This document shows positions 7,646 to 11,972 of a DNA stretch of 11,972 nt, one piece after another. This stretch comes from Elusimicrobiota bacterium (GTDB taxonomy: Bacteria > Elusimicrobiota > Elusimicrobia > O2-12-FULL-59-9): NCBI GenBank assembly GCA_016206405.1, contig JACQRQ010000036.1, positions 1 to 11,972 on the forward strand, read 5' to 3'. Position 1 is the stretch's first letter. Each line of letters begins with the position of its first letter. The notes beneath the pieces were generated by a model that saw only the letters and a list, made by a program, of their open reading frames with translations, was not told where the DNA came from and ran no database searches. The translations under genes and the position numbers were made by a program.

Positions 7646-8679
7646 TCCGCTCCTCCCAAGCCGCCCCACATATACTCCAGCCGCGGCCGGGGCGCAAAAC
7701 CCGCCAGAGCCCCCAGGGAGGGCCCCTTGAAAGCGGTGCCCAGGATTTCGATCAAGCCCTGCCACGGGTCGCTGTCGCGGATCGCCTGAGGGGACTCCGG
7801 GATGCCCGCCAATTCGGCGGCCAGGTTGAGGGCGTCCTCGGAATCGCCCAGCACGTCCACCAACCCCAGCTTGCGCGCCTGCGCGCCGGTGAAGATGCGC
7901 CCGTCGGCCAGAGGGCGCAATTGCTCCAGCGGCATGTTGCGGCCTTCGGAAACGGCGCTCAAAAACTGGCCGTAGGCGTCGTCGATAAGCTCCTGCAGCA
8001 GCTTTCTTTCCTCATCGGTCATATTGCGGGTGGGCGATCCGATGTCTTTGTGCTTGCCGGATTTGATCGGGGTCATCTGCACGCCCACTTTTTTCATGAG
8101 CTCGGTGAAATTGCTGACCGAAAATATGACGCCGATGGAGCCGGTCAAGCTGCCCGGATGAACAACGATTTTGTCGCAGGCGCTGGCCACGTAATACCCG
8201 CCGGAAGCCGCCACGTCCCCCACGTAGGCGATGATGGGCTTTTCGGTCTTGCTTCGCATTTTCTTGACCTGGCTGAAAATTTCCTGCACCGCCCCGACGC
8301 TGCCTCCCGGGGAGTTGATCTCGATGACGATGGCCTTGACGTTTTCTTTTTCAATGAGCCGCTTGAAGCGGCGGACCCAGGCCTCGATGCGGGGAGCGCC
8401 GAACATCCTCGATTCGTCGGAATCATAAATTGGGCCGCGCAGCGAAACCACGCCGATGAGATTGGGGCGGCGCGACAAAAGAAGCTTGGAGGCGTCCATG
8501 GACGCCGCCGGCTCCGTTTTCTGCCGCAGCCCGATCACGGCCACCGCCAGGGAGCCGGCAAAAAGCGCGACCATGGAAAGGACCGTCAGGCGCTGAAAAA
8601 GGCGCCGGTCCGGAGCGGGTCCGGGAGGCGCCGGAGAAGGCGTGTTGGGCGGCGTTTCAGGCGGTAAAGCGTTATCCAT
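7642..8679 (-). CDS. sppA: Signal peptide peptidase SppA (S49 family, short form)
   Basis: A 345-aa membrane-anchored serine protease that degrades signal peptides left after secretion and, in some species, other membrane fragments. Residues 1-30 are a proline-rich cytoplasmic tail and 31-50 a membrane helix. The S49 domain starts near 73 with IGVVSLRGPI, followed by INSPGGSVGA (121-130). The catalytic dyad is Ser159 (VAASGG) with Lys211 (GKHKDIGSP), separated by 52 residues as in the Bacillus enzyme. The length fits the short single-domain class, not the duplicated E. coli protein. An AGGAG (8686-8690) lies 6 nt before the ATG. It follows the second diguanylate cyclase by 28 nt and overlaps the Yip1-like gene by 4 nt. 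Confidence 0.96.
   Translation of the reverse strand: MDNALPPETPPNTPSPAPPGPAPDRRLFQRLTVLSMVALFAGSLAVAVIGLRQKTEPAASMDASKLLLSRRPNLIGVVSLRGPIYDSDESRMFGAPRIEAWVRRFKRLIEKENVKAIVIEINSPGGSVGAVQEIFSQVKKMRSKTEKPIIAYVGDVAASGGYYVASACDKIVVHPGSLTGSIGVIFSVSNFTELMKKVGVQMTPIKSGKHKDIGSPTRNMTDEERKLLQELIDDAYGQFLSAVSEGRNMPLEQLRPLADGRIFTGAQARKLGLVDVLGDSEDALNLAAELAGIPESPQAIRDSDPWQGLIEILGTAFKGPSLGALAGFAPRPRLEYMWGGLGGAE
7650..7657 (-). promoter_or_regulatory. Ribosome-binding site of the Yip1-like gene
   Basis: GGGAGGAG on the minus strand, 4 nt before the GTG at 7645 and inside the end of sppA. It supports a GTG start in a GTGA stop/start overlap. Confidence 0.75.
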
Positions 8680-8685
8680 CTTGTT

Positions 8686-8690
8686 CTCCT
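8686..8690 (-). promoter_or_regulatory. Ribosome-binding site of sppA
   Basis: AGGAG on the minus strand, 6 nt before the ATG at 8679, in the 28-nt gap after the second diguanylate cyclase gene. Confidence 0.8.
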
Positions 8691-8707
8691 CGCTATGCGG
8701 ACGGCTT

Positions 8708-10030
8708 TTAAATCTCGGAGGCGTCTACGATGCGGTTGCGGCCCTGCCGTTTGGCCGCGTAAAGAGCGCGGTCGGCTTGAGCGATGACTTCTTTGGGCGT
8801 CTTCCCGTCCCGGGGATAATGCGCGATGCCGGTGGACACCGTCACGCGCACCGTTTCCAGCCCGCTCTGAAAGGCCTCCGCTTCCACCCTCTGCCGGATG
8901 CGCTCCGCTTTGCGCAAGACTCCTTCGGCCTGGGCCCTGGGAAGTAAAATAGCAAATTCCTCGCCGCCATATCGAGCCACAAAATCGGTCTCGTAGACGC
9001 ATTCCTTGAAGATGCCTCCCATGCGCCTTAATACCGCGTCGCCGAAGGGATGGCCGTAAACGTCGTTGCAGCGCTTGAAATGGTCGACGTCCAGGAGCAG
9101 GACGCAGTAGCTGGTTTTAAACGTCTCGGCGCGCCGGGTTTCCTCGTCGAGGCGTTCCTCGAATTTCTGGCGGCGGTAGACCCCCGTGAGCCCATCCGTC
9201 TCCGAGAGCGCCTCCACCTCCTGAAAAAGCAGCACGCGCTTGAGCGCGAAGGTGATGTGCTGCGCGAAGTTTTGGCTTTCCTCCAGCGCCTTTTGCTCGT
9301 CCTGCCCCGCCGAAAGCCGGGCGAAGAGGTAGCCCAGCAAATCCCCCGAATGAAAAATGGGGACTCCCAAAAAGCGGTCGGGCTTCTCAAAGACCTGCGG
9401 CACGGACAAATCGGCGTGATGGAGCTGCTTGAACTCCTCCAGCGTGCTCCATTGGGACCCGAATCCGCTGATCACTTTCCGTTTGATCAAAGGCACCATG
9501 CCGCCCGGGTTCGAGGAGCCCGCGGCCCCGGGCCCCCCCGGGGTGCCCCCGGCCACAAACAGCACGAACTGATCCAAGCCCAGGGCCTTTTCGATGGCGG
9601 CTTCCATGCGCGAGCGCAACGTTTCCCAGTTGAGAGCCTCCGAGAGCCCCTTGATGATCCCGTACACGGCCAGAACGTTTTTTTGCTCCTTTTCCCGATG
9701 CTCGGTGTCGGCTTTGAGCCGCGCGATTTCCTCATCCAAATCCCGGAGCCGCCGGCGCTCGGCGGCGACGTCGTCGCGCCAGCGGTCCTCCTGCGCGCGA
9801 AAGCGGGCGATCCAAAGGACCCCCCAGACGGCCGCCGCCGCGATCCAAGCGAACAAACCCCACCAAGGGGCTTGGGACCACCGTCCCAAACCGCAGGTCA
9901 ACCACGCCGCGACGGAGGCTGCGCAAAAAAGGGCGAAGAGCCAAGTCCTGCGCGGAGCGGCCAAAAAAACTCCCAACATCGGAAGCGCGGCCGCCGCGGC
10001 CGCATAAAGGGGAAATGCCTCGGCCGTCAC
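8708..10030 (-). CDS. Membrane-anchored GAF-GGDEF diguanylate cyclase, degenerate I-site
   Basis: A 440-aa protein predicted to make c-di-GMP from two GTP. Three membrane helices (about 6-24, 29-47, 57-75) lead into an arginine/glutamate-rich coiled coil (78-118), then a GAF-like sensor region (about 120-270), then the GGDEF domain (275-435). The active-site loop is GGEEF (355-359), a catalytically competent variant. DVDHFKRCNDVYGH (314-327) supplies metal and guanine contacts. The inhibitory site five residues before GGEEF reads YETD (346-349) instead of RxxD, so classic product feedback inhibition is probably lost. A glycine/proline-rich insert sits inside the GAF region at 161-177. The start is GTG at 10030, overlapping the previous stop as GTGA. 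It is a paralogue of the gene before it. Confidence 0.93.
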   Translation of the reverse strand: MTAEAFPLYAAAAAALPMLGVFLAAPRRTWLFALFCAASVAAWLTCGLGRWSQAPWWGLFAWIAAAAVWGVLWIARFRAQEDRWRDDVAAERRRLRDLDEEIARLKADTEHREKEQKNVLAVYGIIKGLSEALNWETLRSRMEAAIEKALGLDQFVLFVAGGTPGGPGAAGSSNPGGMVPLIKRKVISGFGSQWSTLEEFKQLHHADLSVPQVFEKPDRFLGVPIFHSGDLLGYLFARLSAGQDEQKALEESQNFAQHITFALKRVLLFQEVEALSETDGLTGVYRRQKFEERLDEETRRAETFKTSYCVLLLDVDHFKRCNDVYGHPFGDAVLRRMGGIFKECVYETDFVARYGGEEFAILLPRAQAEGVLRKAERIRQRVEAEAFQSGLETVRVTVSTGIAHYPRDGKTPKEVIAQADRALYAAKRQGRNRIVDASEI

Positions 10031-11352
10031 GCCCCCACCACCCTGTTTCTGCCGTTTTGCTTGGCGAGGTATAAGCGCTGGTCGGCCACGCGGACCAACT
10101 GGCTGGCGACCGTCGCGTCTTCCGGGAAAACGGAGACGCCCAAACTGAGCGTGATGCGAATCACCTGGCCCTGATGCGGAATCACCTGCTGCTCGACGAC
10201 GCGCCGGATTCGCTCGGCCTGCTCCACCGCCTGTTCCCGGCCCACGGCGGGAAGTATCAGCGTGAATTCTTCTCCGCCATAACGCGCCACGAAGTCGATG
10301 CCGCGCACGTTGGAACTCAGAATGCCGGCCACCGTCTGCAAAACCAGATCGCCGGCCTGATGGCCGTAGCGGTCGTTGCAGACCTTGAAATGGTCCACAT
10401 CCGCCATGAGCAAAGAAAAGGGCGACTGCGTCCTGCCGGCCCGCAGGACCTCCTCCTGGAGCTGGACCTGGAAGGAGCGGTGGGTGTGCAGGCGGGTCAA
10501 TCCGTCCTGCTTGGCCAGGGTCTGGACCTGCTCATAGAGATAGACGTTTTCCATCGACAGCGAGGCGAGTGTGGAGTACAAGTCGATGATTCTTAAGTCC
10601 GGAGCGGAAAAAGCCCCCGGCGTCTCCGAATCCAGGCGCAGGAATCCGACCGTTTCCTTGAGCACCTTCAAGGGGGCGACCATGACCGAGCGCGTCCTTC
10701 CGGCGACCCCATCCCGGAATCTCGCGTCCGCGTGGATGTCATCAACGCGGATGGCGGCCTTTTTTCCGGCGACCCACTCCTCGATTCTGTCTTTGGGCGC
10801 GCCGGAATCGAGGCGCGCCCTGGCATTGGGAAAGCTGCGGCCTAAAATCGCCATCAACCGCGAGCGTATCTCCTCCCGGTCCATCGTGGCCCCGAGTTGG
10901 TGCGCCGCTTCGGCAAAGCCCCGCCGCAGGTCCACCTCGCGGCCGATGCCCTCCAGGCGCTTGCGCAGAAAATCCGCCCGATCCTGCTTTTCCTGTCTCT
11001 CCCGCCCCAGCCGGTCAAGCTCCGCGCTCGCTTCCTCTTGGCGGCGCTCGGCGCCGTCATGAAACCGGCCGATGCCGTAAACCATCAGCCACAGGCCGGC
11101 GAGTTCGAGAGCGACCGCGGCCCGGTCCGGCGTTTGGGACAGACGGCTCAGGATAAATAGGCCCGCCAAGCTCGTCAAGAAAATGAGAATGACCCGCGCC
11201 TCTTTCGCCCCGCGCCACTCAGCCCACAAGAAAGCGAGGCCAAAGGCCGGGAAAACCAGCGGGGAAGAGGCGGGGCTCAAAAAAAGAACAGCGGCGGTGG
11301 AAACGAACAGTAAGGCGATTCCCGCGTAGCTTAGGATTTTGTCCCGGTTCAT
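10027..11352 (-). CDS. Membrane-anchored GAF-GGDEF diguanylate cyclase with intact I-site
   Basis: A 441-aa c-di-GMP synthase candidate. Four hydrophobic helices (about 7-26, 33-48, 53-70, 81-96) are followed by a charged coiled coil (97-140), a GAF-like domain (about 145-275) and GGDEF (277-440). The active loop is GGEEF (359-363), and ADVDHFKVCNDRYGH (317-331) is the metal/substrate region. RGID (350-353) is a canonical RxxD inhibitory site, so product feedback is expected. I chose the ATG at 11352 over an in-frame ATG at 11436, because the longer form would run through the tmRNA 3' end and the hairpin at 11375-11407. No clear ribosome-binding site is seen before 11352. It is the first protein gene after ssrA, and its stop overlaps the next start as GTGA. 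Confidence 0.93.
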   Translation of the reverse strand: MNRDKILSYAGIALLFVSTAAVLFLSPASSPLVFPAFGLAFLWAEWRGAKEARVILIFLTSLAGLFILSRLSQTPDRAAVALELAGLWLMVYGIGRFHDGAERRQEEASAELDRLGRERQEKQDRADFLRKRLEGIGREVDLRRGFAEAAHQLGATMDREEIRSRLMAILGRSFPNARARLDSGAPKDRIEEWVAGKKAAIRVDDIHADARFRDGVAGRTRSVMVAPLKVLKETVGFLRLDSETPGAFSAPDLRIIDLYSTLASLSMENVYLYEQVQTLAKQDGLTRLHTHRSFQVQLQEEVLRAGRTQSPFSLLMADVDHFKVCNDRYGHQAGDLVLQTVAGILSSNVRGIDFVARYGGEEFTLILPAVGREQAVEQAERIRRVVEQQVIPHQGQVIRITLSLGVSVFPEDATVASQLVRVADQRLYLAKQNGRNRVVGA

Positions 11353-11374
11353 GGGCGCAGAAAGCGCGCGCGAA

Positions 11375-11407
11375 CGCGGACCCTCCGGCAAAGCCGGAGG
11401 GTCCGCG
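11375..11407 (-). terminator. 15-bp GC-rich hairpin after ssrA
   Basis: A perfect 15-bp stem (11375-11389 with 11393-11407) with a 3-nt loop starts 5 nt after the tmRNA 3' end. Position and strength suggest an ssrA terminator or a 3' processing barrier. Read on the minus strand it is followed by TTCGCG and not by a T-run, so termination may be incomplete and allow read-through into the diguanylate cyclase gene 22 nt further on. Confidence 0.6.
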
Positions 11408-11412
11408 CTAAT

Positions 11413-11766
11413 TGGTGGAGGTGGCGGGAATCGCACCCGCGTCCAAGCGCCTTCAGCTTGAGCGTTTACAGGCTTAGCCCGGATTTGTTTTCACCTGAGG
11501 GAAACAACCGGGCGCGTACCCCCAGGCTAGCTTCGTATTGTGCCGGAGATTTCCCGACGAAGTCGGCGGAAAAGCTCCCAGCCTGTTATTTGACACCGGG
11601 TTCCGTTTAACAGGCGTCCACGGACCGGCGCAGACCTGCTTAAGCGCAGGCCCAAGCCATCGTTTGTGCGTTGGCGTTTGTTTTTTAGTCGGCTTTTTAC
11701 CTGGATCTGACCAACCAGGGCCTGAAGCCTCAAGCCATCCGGAGCCTGTCGATCCTATTCACCCCC
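11413..11766 (-). ncRNA. ssrA: tmRNA (transfer-messenger RNA)
   Basis: A 354-nt one-piece tmRNA that rescues stalled ribosomes and tags nascent proteins. The 5' end GGGGGTG pairs with CACCTCC next to the encoded 3' ACCA, giving a 7-bp acceptor stem with the G3-U70 pair that marks alanine identity. A T-arm GCGGG-TGCGATT-CCCGC lies near the 3' end. The tag frame runs after UAAAAA near 11687 and stops at TAA 11640-11642, inside a CCTGC/GCAGG hairpin, as in other tmRNAs. The encoded tag, after the charged alanine, reads about NANAQTMAWACA, perhaps preceded by T; the resume codon is uncertain. The tag end (ACA rather than the common LAA) and the G in the second T-loop position are unusual. No split or permuted form is seen. 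Confidence 0.95.
11640..11681 (-). other. tmRNA tag-peptide reading frame
   Basis: A short internal frame of ssrA: codons from ACA (11681) or AAC (11678) to TAA (11640-11642), giving (T)NANAQTMAWACA. It is preceded by the expected UAA-A-rich element upstream of a resume codon. Of the three frames it is the only one with a stop in the following hairpin. The exact first codon is inferred. Confidence 0.65.
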
Positions 11767-11786
11767 AACTGGCTTGCGTCCTTAGA

Positions 11787-11815
11787 AGTATAGCATGGGA
11801 CTGGTTAGGTTGCAA
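11787..11815 (-). promoter_or_regulatory. Sigma70-type promoter of ssrA
   Basis: On the minus strand, TTGCAA (11810-11815) and TATACT (11787-11792) are separated by exactly 17 bp. The -10 box ends 20 nt before the mature tmRNA 5' end, leaving a short leader for removal by RNase P. No other equally good promoter was found upstream of the protein genes, so read-through from here may contribute to their expression. Confidence 0.8.
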
Positions 11816-11883
11816 CGGTTGAAATTTATCGCCAGCAATTCCGCAAGCCAGCACGAAAACGCGTAGGCAGCAGATTCGCAGTC

Positions 11884-11972
11884 CTATTTTTTTGAACTTT
11901 TCGACCCGGCGGCCGTTTGTCGGGGCGAAAATCGCCCCCCACAGGCGCAACGCGGGTTCTTGGCGAGCTTAA
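11884..11972 (-). CDS. Possible 3' end of a small basic protein with CxCGG motif (partial)
   Basis: A frame entering from the right edge reads KLAKNPRCACGG, then a serine/lysine-rich tail ending in SKSSKK, and stops at TAG 11884-11886. The CxCGG and lysine-rich end could be the tail of a small zinc-binding or nucleic-acid-binding protein. A second minus frame is also open here, so the call is weak and the family cannot be named. It would end about 70 nt before the -35 box of ssrA. Confidence 0.3.
   Translation of the reverse strand, partial: KLAKNPRCACGGRFSPRQTAAGSKSSKK
11922..11938. repeat. Perfect 7-bp hairpin
   Basis: GGGGCGA and TCGCCCC flank a 3-nt A/T loop. No T-run follows on either strand, so a terminator role is not supported. 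It may fall inside the partial gene at the right edge. Confidence 0.4.

Noticed and set aside
9050..10174. Long plus-strand open frame (374 codons) opposite the diguanylate cyclase genes
   Set aside because: It spans the junction of two clear minus-strand genes and its translation has no fold-like pattern; a GC-driven shadow.
11353..11436. Upstream extension of the first diguanylate cyclase (28 more residues, proline-rich)
   Set aside because: It would be encoded by the hairpin and the 3' end of the tmRNA; the ATG at 11352 gives a normal N-terminus before the first membrane helix.
11527..11733. Minus-strand frame of 68 codons inside ssrA
   Set aside because: It lies entirely within the structured tmRNA and is not the tag frame.
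11759..11950. Minus-strand frame of 63 codons with a hydrophobic, lipobox-like stretch
   Set aside because: It starts on TTG without a ribosome-binding site and runs through the ssrA promoter and into the tmRNA 5' end.

Overview
This is a GC-rich bacterial stretch, apart from an AT-rich left end, in which every gene lies on the minus strand. Reading in the direction of transcription (high to low coordinates), it starts with the tmRNA gene ssrA and its own sigma70-type promoter. A strong 15-bp hairpin follows, and then nine tightly packed protein genes. The proteins are typical of a Gram-negative-type, free-living and probably uncultured bacterium: GAF-GGDEF diguanylate cyclases, a FIST sensor, a class III adenylate cyclase, an exported cyclophilin and SppA. 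I cannot assign a phylum from the sequence alone.

Layout, right to left. (1) 11884-11972: the last codons of a possible small basic protein with a CxCGG motif (weak). (2) 11413-11766: tmRNA, with a G3-U70 alanine identity pair and a tag-peptide frame ending in a hairpin. (3) 10027-11352 and 8708-10030: two membrane-anchored GAF-GGDEF proteins joined by a GTGA overlap; the first keeps an RxxD inhibitory site and the second has lost it. (4) 7642-8679: SppA, a membrane-anchored S49 peptidase. (5) 7046-7645: a Yip1-like polytopic membrane protein. (6) 5296-7026: bacterial PolX, a family X polymerase plus PHP nuclease. (7) 4497-5303: NAD(P)H-hydrate epimerase. (8) 3844-4500: an exported cyclophilin. 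(9) 2545-3735: a FIST-domain sensor overlapping by 4 nt with (10) 167-2548: an adenylate cyclase-AAA/STAND ATPase-TPR protein. The final ~120 bases are strikingly AT-rich and hold an 8-bp inverted repeat.

Stop/start overlaps of 4 nt (ATGA or GTGA) occur at four junctions and one of 8 nt at a fifth. Most of the run is therefore probably one co-transcribed unit, with one possible break at the 108-nt gap 3736-3843. The operon mixes cell-maintenance functions (DNA repair, NAD(P)HX repair, membrane proteolysis, protein folding) with nucleotide second-messenger enzymes at both ends: c-di-GMP at the promoter-proximal end and cAMP at the distal end. The most interesting part is the FIST-cyclase pair, which looks like a ligand-sensing adenylate cyclase module. 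I see no defence system, CRISPR array, insertion sequence or prophage, and I do not claim a new system beyond this signalling arrangement.
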